DNA of 64,000 bases from Corynebacterium resistens DSM 45100 (GTDB taxonomy: Bacteria > Actinomycetota > Actinomycetes > Mycobacteriales > Mycobacteriaceae): the NCBI RefSeq assembly GCF_000177535.2, contig NC_015673.1, forward strand, positions 682,001-746,000. The letters are read 5' to 3'. This document shows, in pieces, positions 15,660-24,062 of this stretch. The notes under the pieces were generated by a model. The model was not told where the DNA came from. It was given only the letters and a program-made list of their open reading frames with translations, and searched no databases. The translations under genes and the position numbers were made by a program. Position 1 is the stretch's first letter. Each line of letters begins with the position of its first letter.

Positions 15660-18600
15660 TCGCCCGCGTATGTTTCGGATCCCCACGGGCCGTGGGCGGC
15701 GAGCACCATTGCAGTGAAGGCAGAAACCCCGAAGACTGCTGTGTTTACGCGCGCGAGCAGTTGAGTTACCCGTGAACCAGGTGCGGTGGGGGCGGGGGAA
15801 GTTGGGGGCGTCGGGCTAGAAGAAGCAGCGAGCGCGGAGTGTGCTTCTGATTCTGAAGGTTCTTGGGCCACGGCCTCTGGGCCATTCGAATTGAACAATC
15901 CGCGGCGCCGCATGGCGATTCCCAGCACGCCCCACAGTGCGGCGAGGATGATGGCCGCGCCTAATCCCACGGCCAACCACGTGCGATACATGCTGGTGGG
16001 AGCGAATTCGATGCTCAAATCACCTTCGGTGCCTGCAGGTACGATCCATCCCTGCTGCCAACCATTGATCGTGACGGGCTGCAATCGATCCGGATACCCG
16101 GCGATTGAGGCTTGGCGCCCCGGGTTGGCTTGCGATGGCAAGTAAACGATGCGCGGTTTATCGGAGGCAGTGATGTGGGCGGATGCGGTGCCAGGTGTGG
16201 CATTGGCTTCTTGGTTGTTGACGCCCACAGGCTCCCCAGCCGGCGCTTTCCCAATGGCGGCCGCGTACAGCGGTTCGGCGATGGATAGCGCCACCCAACG
16301 ATCTTGGCTGTGCACGACATGGGTTCCGGCGGTGAGCTGCACGACATCCCCGCAGCGGTAGGCCTTACCGTCCAGCGTGATTCGCGCCGGTTTTTGCGTG
16401 GCGCAGCGGTTGGTGTGGATGACGTACGGAGTGCGGGAACCGGGGGCGCCGGGAACGGTGAACTCGCGAATCATGGTGGCTTCGGGGATCTCTTGCCCGA
16501 AGACGAAGCGGTTGGTGCGGGGAGCTGGGGTGCTGGTGCGTTGAGGGGCGCTGGTGCTGTTGGACGGGTTGGCGCCGCCAGCACTGTTGAGCTGATCCGG
16601 ATCCGGCACCGAAACGATGCGCCGCGGAGTGACGTCCCGATCGTTGTCGGTCACGGTTGCCTCTGCGAGGCCAAAGTCGCCGAATGCAGAGATGATGGTT
16701 AAGCGGATCGCGTCAGCTTTGCCAGCAGGGACGGTCACCTTGGTTTCCTCGCCACGTTTCGCGGTGGCAGTGGTGCTGGCGACTGTTTTGCCCTGAAGGG
16801 AGGTAGAAACCTTCAAGCGCGTGGGCGCGCCCTGGGTGAGGATCGTTAACTCCGGGCGGGTGACCGGAGAGTCCAAGCGGAACTCAATCCACTGCCCGGG
16901 CGCCACCCCAGGTGCGGGGCGCCACGCGGTTTCCTGGACCTTATCCACCGCAGCGGTAGGGGAGCTGATTGTGGAGGCCCCGCCGAACGAGGTCGGGTCG
17001 CTGGCCGAGGTGCTTGCCACCACACGCCCGCCGGATTCGCGCACCTTCGTCTTCCACAGGTCACTCAAAGGCCGATTAGGGAAACTTCCGGCGGCCTCCG
17101 CCGCTACACGCGAACCGGATTCCAACTGCCCCACACTGCCCAAGCGCACGGGGTAATCCTTGACCGGATTCAGCAGCGGGCTGCGGTCTTCCGGTGCGCG
17201 GATCTCCGAATCCGCATCCACGACGTTGCCGTAGTTGTGTTCGCGCAGCGCCGGGGTATCTGTCACCGTTTGCGCTGGGCCGAACACGTTTTGCCTCAAG
17301 TTTTGTGGGATCTGAGCGTCCAAAATGCGCGTGCGTGCCGCCCCGCGGCGGCCCAGAGCAGCATCGGCCGCATCCAATCGGGGGAGTGCTTCAGGGCCCG
17401 CGTGCACGACTTCCACGTTCTCGGCATCCACCATGCGCAGGCCACTACCCAATGATGCCTCTCCCGCGCCGCCATCGCCCGCGCTGCCATCGCCCACGCG
17501 GAAAATACGCACCTGCTTGGCATCGCCGAACGCCGCGACTTCCTGAAAACCGCCAGAGCGCTGCAACGTCTTCAATACATCCTTCGGTCCCGGTGTATCC
17601 GCAGCCACGGTCAGATCACTGCGCACCACCACGAATCCCACTCCTTGGTTCCGCAGCGTTGCGGCCAGTGAAGGAATCGAGGCCCCGGAGTGCACCTCGC
17701 GCTGCACTCCATCCAACCCGCGGATAGCCTCCGGTTGCACTAAAGGAACGGAATCGCGCACTACCCACGGCACATCCAGCCACGGTTGCGCGGGCTCATC
17801 GCGAGTATTTCCCCACGTCTGCCGGCCAAAACGCGCCTCGGGCAGAATCATGGTGCGCGCCGCCGAACTGCCTTGGCTACCCGTGGCGCTGGCGTGGGCG
17901 TTGAGCCACTGGGTGGCGTCGGACCAAAAAGAAGGCACACTGCGGTAAGCATCGGCGGCAACGATTCGGCCGGACCAACCGGTGGCCGTGACTATTGCCA
18001 GCAACAAGCCAACGGCAATGGCGCGGGGCACGGCGAGGTTCTTCTCCGGATGCTGCCACTGGCGCCAACGCGCGCGGTTAAGCCCCGGCCACTCCACCCG
18101 GCCAAGCGCCACCGCAACACCCGCCACCAGCGGCAACCGCACCAACGGATCGAACTTGTGCAAATTCCGCAGGGCCGCGCCGGGCCCGTCGAGGAACGCG
18201 CGATACCCTTCCGAAATCGGGCTGAACTGATCCACCGCGGCCACCATCACGATGAACCCCACGCCGAAAATCAACCACCAGCGCAGCGGTAGCTGGCGCA
18301 TTCCCCATAAGCCCAGTAGCGCTACTAGCAGCGTAGCCACGATGAATACCGGTTCGGTCACGAGCGCATGACCGCCGGCGCGCTCGGTGGAAAGGAACGG
18401 GGTCCACGATGTCGCCCCGCGCAGCACCTCCAGCGGGTTCAGCCAGCGCGTGGTCAGCGATGAGGACTCGATGTAATCCGTGAACGGCGGCGAATAGCGC
18501 CCCAAAATCAGCAGCGGCCCGATCCACCAAAAGGTCGCCAGCAGCCCGCTTGGAATCCACCACACGCTGAAGTACGCCGCCGCGCGCCGGGTTAAACGCC

Positions 18601-19324
18601 GCTGTTCGCGCCGGGTTTTCCGCGGCTGCTGGCGCCGCGATTCTGGGCTTTCTTTTGATATCGACGCCACCCCGGCCCGCCCACTCACGATTACCGCCAG
18701 CCACCACAGGAATGCCGGCAACGTGGCGGCGGCAGTGGCAACCGCATTGACGGCGCCCAGGCACAGTATCGCCACCGCGCTGCTGAGGGCTGCGAAAGCC
18801 AACCGGGTACGCAAGGTTTTATCCAAGCGGGAAGATTCGGTGACGTGCGAAAACCCGCGCACCATAGGCAGCAGAATCCAGGGCACGAGCGCCACGGCCC
18901 ATGCCTCGGAACTAATCGCCCCCAAGGTCGTCAGCACGCGCGGGGAGAGCGCAAAGAGCAGGCCGGCGACAATCCGGGAGGAACGCGACCCAACGCGTGC
19001 GCACTCCAGCAGTTTCACCGTGCCCGCAAAAGCTAGCGCTAATAGCAAACCCCACCACAGGCGCTGCACTATCCACGCGGGTAACCAACTCAATAGCGCG
19101 AAGAATAGCCCATGGGGGAACAGGTACCCATAGGCTTGATTCTGCAATTGTCCCAGCGGAAAAGTATCCGTCCACGGGTATAGAGCTTGGGTGAGGAAGC
19201 CCCACGGATCGCTGGTGAGATCCAGCTTGGTATCAGCGGAGGTTAACCCCGGGGCCTGGAGAAACGCGAAAATAAACCACGCGAGAGTGGTGAAGATCCA
19301 CGCGCGCTTTGAAAGTTTCTGCAC
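15551..19324 (-). CDS. aftD: Alpha-(1->3)-arabinofuranosyltransferase AftD
   Basis: A very large GT-C membrane protein of 1,257 residues. The N-terminal extracytoplasmic loop holds the acidic motif of the family (TKLDLTSDPWGFLTQALYPW, residues ~32-52), followed by about a dozen helices up to residue ~480. A long extracytoplasmic region has the carbohydrate-binding-like stretches typical of AftD/DUF3367, and there are two more helix groups at the end. AftD adds arabinofuranose from decaprenyl-phosphoryl-arabinose to arabinogalactan and lipoarabinomannan outside the membrane. Start GTG at 19324. The C terminus (RRAGSSTSE) overlaps the convergent acyltransferase gene by 109 bp. The order matches Rv0236c-Rv0236A-Rv0237. 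Confidence 0.9.
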   Translation of the reverse strand: MQKLSKRAWIFTTLAWFIFAFLQAPGLTSADTKLDLTSDPWGFLTQALYPWTDTFPLGQLQNQAYGYLFPHGLFFALLSWLPAWIVQRLWWGLLLALAFAGTVKLLECARVGSRSSRIVAGLLFALSPRVLTTLGAISSEAWAVALVPWILLPMVRGFSHVTESSRLDKTLRTRLAFAALSSAVAILCLGAVNAVATAAATLPAFLWWLAVIVSGRAGVASISKESPESRRQQPRKTRREQRRLTRRAAAYFSVWWIPSGLLATFWWIGPLLILGRYSPPFTDYIESSSLTTRWLNPLEVLRGATSWTPFLSTERAGGHALVTEPVFIVATLLVALLGLWGMRQLPLRWWLIFGVGFIVMVAAVDQFSPISEGYRAFLDGPGAALRNLHKFDPLVRLPLVAGVAVALGRVEWPGLNRARWRQWQHPEKNLAVPRAIAVGLLLAIVTATGWSGRIVAADAYRSVPSFWSDATQWLNAHASATGSQGSSAARTMILPEARFGRQTWGNTRDEPAQPWLDVPWVVRDSVPLVQPEAIRGLDGVQREVHSGASIPSLAATLRNQGVGFVVVRSDLTVAADTPGPKDVLKTLQRSGGFQEVAAFGDAKQVRIFRVGDGSAGDGGAGEASLGSGLRMVDAENVEVVHAGPEALPRLDAADAALGRRGAARTRILDAQIPQNLRQNVFGPAQTVTDTPALREHNYGNVVDADSEIRAPEDRSPLLNPVKDYPVRLGSVGQLESGSRVAAEAAGSFPNRPLSDLWKTKVRESGGRVVASTSASDPTSFGGASTISSPTAAVDKVQETAWRPAPGVAPGQWIEFRLDSPVTRPELTILTQGAPTRLKVSTSLQGKTVASTTATAKRGEETKVTVPAGKADAIRLTIISAFGDFGLAEATVTDNDRDVTPRRIVSVPDPDQLNSAGGANPSNSTSAPQRTSTPAPRTNRFVFGQEIPEATMIREFTVPGAPGSRTPYVIHTNRCATQKPARITLDGKAYRCGDVVQLTAGTHVVHSQDRWVALSIAEPLYAAAIGKAPAGEPVGVNNQEANATPGTASAHITASDKPRIVYLPSQANPGRQASIAGYPDRLQPVTINGWQQGWIVPAGTEGDLSIEFAPTSMYRTWLAVGLGAAIILAALWGVLGIAMRRRGLFNSNGPEAVAQEPSESEAHSALAASSSPTPPTSPAPTAPGSRVTQLLARVNTAVFGVSAFTAMVLAAHGPWGSETYAGDQPLTAAALGVAVLCALVRCFHHALMRRRAGSSTSE
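17911..17931 (-). repeat. Dispersed T-run/GACGCCAC motif, copy in aftD
   Basis: Minus strand CTTTTTGGTCCGACGCCACC then C, within aftD and in the coding sense. Confidence 0.5.
18652..18672 (+). repeat. Dispersed T-run/GACGCCAC motif, second copy in aftD
   Basis: CTTTTGATATCGACGCCACC then C, within aftD but on the strand opposite to the gene. Confidence 0.5.
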
Positions 19325-19380
19325 ACCAATCTCAAAAATCCATGCCGAGGGCCCAGCAGAGCCACCTGCGGTTGGCCCGT

Positions 19381-19399
19381 GGTGGCGTCAAGCAAAAAG
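19381..19399 (-). repeat. Dispersed T-run/GACGCCAC motif, copy between DUF2613 gene and aftD
   Basis: Minus strand CTTTTTGCTTGACGCCACC in the 154-bp gap. Confidence 0.5.
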
Positions 19400-19478
19400 C
19401 AACCAACCCGCGAGCGAAAAGTTACCCGCAGGCAGGCGAACTGGCTTCGGTACGTTCGATTGCTTCTAGAGGAATTGA

Positions 19479-19685
19479 CTAGGAGGAACGGCCGCCGTAT
19501 TGGACGGAGCCCAAGAATGCGTTGCCCTCGTTGACGGAAAGCTCGTTCTCGTTAGGCAGTTCGGTGTTATCAGCCATAGCGCCGGCACCGAATGCGAGTG
19601 CGCCACCCAAGATCACGCCAGCAACGACAGAAGCGATTGCTGGGCCGACGGCGCGACGTGGCTCGGAATCAGTTTGGTAAGGCAT
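19479..19685 (-). CDS. DUF2613 small membrane protein, Rv0236A type
   Basis: 68 residues: MPYQTDSEPRRAVGPAIASV opens a polar tail, followed by one glycine/alanine-rich membrane helix (residues ~13-37) and a short extracytoplasmic tail ending FLGSVQYGGRSS. Length, helix composition and the position just upstream of aftD match the DUF2613 proteins found beside aftD in mycolata. Ribosome site AGGAAAA lies in front of the ATG at 19685. The constant linkage suggests a partner of AftD, but no function is established. Confidence 0.82.
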   Translation of the reverse strand: MPYQTDSEPRRAVGPAIASVVAGVILGGALAFGAGAMADNTELPNENELSVNEGNAFLGSVQYGGRSS

Positions 19686-19778
19686 GCGGTTTTCCTGTTC
19701 TCTACGTATGGCGGTGCGGCGAAAGCCGGTTGCTGCGAAAAAGGCTAGCTTATCCGCAGGTGGTCACTGCCGTATATC

Positions 19779-20360
19779 TTAGTCATCTTCGCTGGCCGGT
19801 GGCACAATCAGCACCGGGCGACCAGCATTTTTGATGATGCTATCGGAAACGCTGGACTGCAGGAGCGATTTCCAGCCAGAAATTGCTCGGGTGCCCGTGA
19901 CGATGAGGTCAACGTCCAGCTCTTCAGCAGCATCGACGATCGCGCTCCAAATAGCTGTTCCAGACTCTACCAAAAAAGGTTCGGTGGCAAATCCATTTTG
20001 GCGAGCTAAATCCACGCCTTCTTGGCAGACGTTCACGGCTTCGGTGTACGCGGGATCATCATCATTGGGTTCGCTGGAGGCATCAGCGGACCAATCGTGC
20101 TGCATCATTCCGCTCATTCCCGCAGCTCGGGCGGCCTGGCGGTGGATTGGCTCCCACACTGTGAGGATGTATGCGTTCTTCGCAGAGAGGAACCGGCCTG
20201 CGTGTTCGACAGCCATCCGCGCTTGGTCGGATCCGTCGAAGGCGATGAGGACCGTATCTCCGTTCGGGTCGAAAGCAGGCGCAGCGGGGGCGGAGCTAGC
20301 TGCCGAATCGTTGGGGAGGCCGGCTTGATTGTCAACGGGTTGGTCGTGTGGACCGGTCAT
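19779..20360 (-). CDS. Universal stress protein (UspA family), single domain
   Basis: 193 residues with a proline/alanine-rich N-terminal extension of about 35 residues, then VLIAFDGSDQARMAVEHAGR, the first strand and helix of the Usp fold, and the C-terminal nucleotide-binding stretch VDLIVTGTRAISGWKSLLQS ending RPVLIVPP. The GxRxxxGxxxxxxxSVS pattern corresponds to the ATP-binding loop. Usp proteins are cytosolic stress or energy-state sensors; the target here is unknown. It is divergent from the LpqI-type gene, with 99 bp between the starts. AGGAGC precedes the ATG at 20360. Confidence 0.88.
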   Translation of the reverse strand: MTGPHDQPVDNQAGLPNDSAASSAPAAPAFDPNGDTVLIAFDGSDQARMAVEHAGRFLSAKNAYILTVWEPIHRQAARAAGMSGMMQHDWSADASSEPNDDDPAYTEAVNVCQEGVDLARQNGFATEPFLVESGTAIWSAIVDAAEELDVDLIVTGTRAISGWKSLLQSSVSDSIIKNAGRPVLIVPPASEDD

Positions 20361-20459
20361 GGTCTGGTCGTGCTCCTAACATTTCAACGTCGCGCTGGGG
20401 GCCGAGCCTTTCGCAGCCTTTCATTGAGCCCAGCGGGTTCCACTAACTACGTTAGTAGT

Positions 20460-21695
20460 ATGCGCCGAATCCTTGTTGCTATTTCTGCATCTGCGTTGCT
20501 GTTGGCTGGTTGTTCCACCGATTCTGGGCCGACGCCGCCAGCCCACGATTCCACGCCAGCCGAAACTTCGCCGTCCGCTGCGGCGACCAGCGGGGGTTCT
20601 GATTCTTCGAAGGCACCATCGCAGGACGGCCGATCGGGCAAGAGCAGCCCGGTGCAACCGGTGAAGCTGAAGTGCGAAAGTTTGAGTAAAGCTACCGATC
20701 AGCAGCTGGCGGGCCGGCTTTTGGCAGTGGGAGTGACGGATTTCGCGAGCGCCCAGCAGGCGGTGGATGCCGGGGTGCGCCACCTATTTATCGGAACTGG
20801 CAGTGACTATTCGATGCTCAATGGGCAGGGTGATCCTCAGCGAAGCATTGCTGCTTTGGAAAAGCGGGCGGGTGAGAAGCTCACCGTCAGTGTGGATGAG
20901 GAAGGCGGCGAGGTGCAGCGCCTCAGCAAGGTGATTGGTGAACTGCCCAGCCCGCGGAAGATGGCCGCAACGATGCGCCCAGAACAGGTGCGCCACATGA
21001 TGGCTGAACATGGCCGGAAGCTGCGCAAACTCGGTGTGACGGTGGATTTCGCGCCGGTGGTGGACCTAGGTGGGGCAGAAGACATCAGTGCCAACGGCAT
21101 TGGATCGCGCGCGTTTAGTGCAGATCCCCAGGTAGTCGCTAAATATGGTCGCGCTTATGCAGAGGGCTTGCGCGATGCAGGTATTACCCCAGTGTTCAAA
21201 CACTTCCCGGGGCACGGGCATGCGAAGGGGGATTCACACCTCGGCACGGTGGTGACATCACCTTTGGATGTGATGAAAAAGCAGGACCTTGTGCCCTTCA
21301 AACAGCTTTCCGGGATGGATGGTAATACCGGGAGGGATGGTAATACTGGCCGGCCAGCAGTAGCGATGATGGTTGGCCACGTGCAGGTTCCGGGGCTTGG
21401 GGAAAATAAGCCATCCTCAATCAATCCGGTGGCGTACAAACTGCTGCGTGATTACAATTTCCATGGGCTTATCGTCACCGATGATCTGACGGGCATGAAA
21501 GCAGTTAGTGATCACCTCACCGGCCCAGAAGCAGTGGTTGCTGCAGTGCGCGCGGGGGCGGATCAAGCACTGGCCGCTGCTGGTGGAATTGATGTTCCAG
21601 CTGCGGTGGATGGGCTAGCTCGGGCGATCTCCAGCGGCAAGATTCCACGTGAACGCGCCATCGCCTCCGCCGATCGCGGTTGCTTGCCGAGCTAG
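20460..21695 (+). CDS. lpqI: Lipoprotein beta-N-acetylhexosaminidase, GH3/NagZ family (LpqI type)
   Basis: 411 residues. MRRILVAISASALLLAGC is a lipoprotein signal with the lipid-bearing cysteine at C18, followed by a Ser/Thr/Pro linker of about 45 residues. The catalytic part has VDEEGGEVQRL, the KHFPGHGHAKGDSHLGTVV loop (His/Asp acid-base dyad of NagZ) and the nucleophile aspartate in LIVTDDLTGMKAV. It should release N-acetylglucosamine from cell-wall fragments on the outer face of the membrane. I start at 20460, since the frame is open far upstream but only this ATG gives a signal peptide. A short in-frame DGNTGRDGNTGR duplication sits near residue 290. The position after the DUF2613 and Usp genes fits Rv0237. 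Confidence 0.88.
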   Translation: MRRILVAISASALLLAGCSTDSGPTPPAHDSTPAETSPSAAATSGGSDSSKAPSQDGRSGKSSPVQPVKLKCESLSKATDQQLAGRLLAVGVTDFASAQQAVDAGVRHLFIGTGSDYSMLNGQGDPQRSIAALEKRAGEKLTVSVDEEGGEVQRLSKVIGELPSPRKMAATMRPEQVRHMMAEHGRKLRKLGVTVDFAPVVDLGGAEDISANGIGSRAFSADPQVVAKYGRAYAEGLRDAGITPVFKHFPGHGHAKGDSHLGTVVTSPLDVMKKQDLVPFKQLSGMDGNTGRDGNTGRPAVAMMVGHVQVPGLGENKPSSINPVAYKLLRDYNFHGLIVTDDLTGMKAVSDHLTGPEAVVAAVRAGADQALAAAGGIDVPAAVDGLARAISSGKIPRERAIASADRGCLPS

Positions 21696-21761
21696 TTCTT
21701 CAGCACCTCTGGTTTAGCTAAGTTTTCCCTGCATGGGGGCTTAACAGTTAAACTATTTGCC

Positions 21762-23627
21762 GTGAGTAGCAACGAGTGGCCGAGAAATAACGCATCGGAG
21801 GTTGCCCCGCAGCGCTTTTCCAATGTCGCGCATCCCGAGGGAACTCTCCATGATGGAGTGCGTGCTGAGCAGCGCGCACAGATGCACGCGGACACTGAAA
21901 TGCGGCCACGCGATCCTCGTTCCTCCCACCGTGGTGGTACACGGCACCGCCGGAAGAAGAAGCGGGCGCTGCCGTTCTTTTTCTGGTTTCTCCTTGGGGT
22001 GCTGGGCTTAGGGGGAGTGCTTTATGGTGTGGATATCGCCATGTCGGAGGGGCAGGTGCCCCGCGGTGTGACCGTCGGAGGCGTGGATATCGGCGGTATG
22101 GGCAGCGCCCAGGCGGAGCAGCGCCTGCGCAACGATTTGGGAGAGAAGGTTCGTCAGCCCGTCACGGTGAAGGCTGGCAATATGTCCAGCCAACTGGAAC
22201 CAACCCAATCGGGCTTGCGCGTGGATTGGGGTAAAACCGTTGCACAGGCGGGCAAGCAGCCACTGAACCCCATTACGCGGATTAAGAGTTTTTATGAAAA
22301 GCGAGAGGTCGGCATTGTTTCCCAATTCGGGGAAACGAATCTGAACCGTGAACTGGAGCGGGTGAACCGGGAACTCACCCGCAGCCCGAAGGATGCTGCC
22401 TTGGCGGTTACGGAGGCCGGCAAGCCCAATATCACGAAGGATGTGCCTGGTCAGACCGTTGATACGCAAAAGGTGAACGAGGCCGTTAAGAAGAACTGGC
22501 TGAATAAGACTCGCACAGTTTCGGTGGATGCAGATGTAACTAAGGCGAAGATCCTCACTGCGGATGCGCAAAAGGCAGTGAAGGATTATGTTGTTCCAGC
22601 TACGTCCAAGCCCATCGTATTTCACGGTCGCAACAAGGTAGATGCAAAGCTGACAGCCCCGGATTTCGCGAAGATTCTGAGTTTTAAGAACGACAATGGC
22701 ACGTTGGCTCCGCAGTGGAATAATGACGCCGCCAAGTCGATCCTGGCCGAGCGCCTCAAGGGCACGGAAAAAGAATTCCGCAACGCGAATTTCGAGGCCG
22801 ACGGTAATCGCCTAACTGTGATTCCTCACCAGGACGGCATCCTGATTAAGTGGCCGGAAACGCTGGGCAAGATTGAGGAAAAGGCACTGGACAAAAAGCG
22901 CCGTGAATGGCCCGTGAAGTATGAGAATAAGAAAGCTACGTACACCACGGAGGAAGCCAAGAAGGCGAAATTCGATGATGTGGTGGGCGAGTTCACAACT
23001 GGCGGGTTCTCCGATGCCTCGGGTGTGAATATCCGTCGGGTGGCGGAGATGGTCGATGGGGCTATCGTTCTGCCAGGTGAGACCTTCAGTTTGAATGGCC
23101 ACACTGGCCCACGTGGCAAGGCGCAAGGTTTCGTGGAATCCGGCATCATTATCGATGGTCACGCAGGCGAGGCCGTGGGTGGCGGCATTAGCCAGTTCGC
23201 AACCACGTTGTATAACGCTAGTTACTTCGCGGGTATGGAAGACGTAGCGCATACTCCGCACAGTTACTACATTTCGCGTTACCCGGCCGGGCGTGAGGCC
23301 ACGGTCTACGAAGGTGCCATTGACCTGCAGTTTAAGAACCCTTTCAAAACCCCTGTGCGGATTCGAACGAGTGCGGATTCAAATTCCGTCACGGTGAAGT
23401 TCTACGGCGTGAAGACGGTCAAGGTTGAAAGTATCCCGGGTGATCGCACGAACCCGACCAGCCCGAAGACGGTGGAGCTGAAGGACAAGAAGTGCTCGCC
23501 ATCGTCTGGCGCACCGGGCTTCACCACCACGGACACGCGTGTGGTGCGCGATCTGAAGGGCAAGGAGCTGGAGCGACGCACGACCACAACGGTTTACGAC
23601 CCGGCGCCGATTGTGAAGTGCAAGTAG
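21762..23627 (+). CDS. VanW-family cell-wall protein with peptidoglycan-binding-like repeats
   Basis: 621 residues, GTG start at 21762. A basic cytoplasmic tail (RHRRKKKR) precedes one membrane helix (residues ~69-90). The extracytoplasmic part has two copies of the YoaR-like putative peptidoglycan-binding domain (GVTVGGVDIGGMGSAQAEQR at ~100; second near 280-380). The C-terminal VanW domain is marked by FSDASGVNIRRVAEMVDGAI, LPGETFSLNGHTGPRGKAQGF and GGGISQFATTLYNASYFAGM. The family is envelope-associated but its chemistry is not established. A TAAACT -10-like element lies only about 10 bp before the GTG, so the mRNA may be nearly leaderless. A terminator follows at 23858-23909. Confidence 0.85.
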   Translation: MSSNEWPRNNASEVAPQRFSNVAHPEGTLHDGVRAEQRAQMHADTEMRPRDPRSSHRGGTRHRRKKKRALPFFFWFLLGVLGLGGVLYGVDIAMSEGQVPRGVTVGGVDIGGMGSAQAEQRLRNDLGEKVRQPVTVKAGNMSSQLEPTQSGLRVDWGKTVAQAGKQPLNPITRIKSFYEKREVGIVSQFGETNLNRELERVNRELTRSPKDAALAVTEAGKPNITKDVPGQTVDTQKVNEAVKKNWLNKTRTVSVDADVTKAKILTADAQKAVKDYVVPATSKPIVFHGRNKVDAKLTAPDFAKILSFKNDNGTLAPQWNNDAAKSILAERLKGTEKEFRNANFEADGNRLTVIPHQDGILIKWPETLGKIEEKALDKKRREWPVKYENKKATYTTEEAKKAKFDDVVGEFTTGGFSDASGVNIRRVAEMVDGAIVLPGETFSLNGHTGPRGKAQGFVESGIIIDGHAGEAVGGGISQFATTLYNASYFAGMEDVAHTPHSYYISRYPAGREATVYEGAIDLQFKNPFKTPVRIRTSADSNSVTVKFYGVKTVKVESIPGDRTNPTSPKTVELKDKKCSPSSGAPGFTTTDTRVVRDLKGKELERRTTTTVYDPAPIVKCK

Positions 23628-23640
23628 CGGCCTAGGGCCC

Positions 23641-23685
23641 ATCCTCCTACTGGCACGCCTAGCTCCCATACCAGCGGCCTCAGCC
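23641..23685 (+). repeat. 45-bp direct repeat, left copy
   Basis: Runs from ATCCTCCTACTGGCACGCCT to CGGCCTCAGCC. It matches 23962-24006 with two differences. Confidence 0.7.
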
Positions 23686-23857
23686 TTTTATTGCCGCGCC
23701 CATCTTCATACCGGCACGCCAGCACCACTCCTAGCGGCGGGTGCTACTCCCAGCACCACTCCCAGCCTTTTACTGCCGGGCCCATCCTCCTACCGGCAGG
23801 CCAGCATCACTCCCAGCGTCCGGTGCTACTCCCAGCACCACTCCCAGCACCGAAAAG

Positions 23858-23909
23858 CAGAATGAGATGCACCTTGCGTCGCGATTCTGGCGCATCTCGT
23901 TCTGTTTTT
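23858..23909 (+). terminator. Terminator of the VanW-family gene
   Basis: Arms CAGAATGAGATG and CATCTCGTTCTG (one G-T pair) are followed by five T residues. It lies 230 bp past the stop codon. Confidence 0.7.
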
Positions 23910-23961
23910 CGAACATGGCAGCGCCCGGCCCGGCCCGGCCCCGCGCCCCTAAGTCGCGCCG

Positions 23962-24006
23962 ATCCTCCTACCGGCACGTCTAGCTCCCATACCAGCGGCC
24001 TCAGCC
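23962..24006 (+). repeat. 45-bp direct repeat, right copy
   Basis: Runs from ATCCTCCTACCGGCACGTCT to CGGCCTCAGCC. It is the partner of 23641-23685. Confidence 0.7.
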
Positions 24007-24062
24007 GCCCGCGGCCCGGATCTCCGCCCCCCCGGACCCGGCCCGGACCCGCCCCCGCGTCC

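Larger units (their letters stand above)
23628..24062. other. Repeat-rich intergenic region between vanW-like gene and mntH
   Basis: No gene is credible here. The sequence is C-rich and built from related pieces: a 45-bp direct repeat at its two ends, and between them CTACTCCCAGCACCACTCCC-type units repeated several times. It also contains the terminator at 23858-23909. Confidence 0.6.

Noticed and set aside
20022..20459. N-terminal extension of the LpqI-type glycosidase across the Usp gene
   Set aside because: It runs antisense through the Usp gene; only the ATG at 20460 gives a lipoprotein signal.
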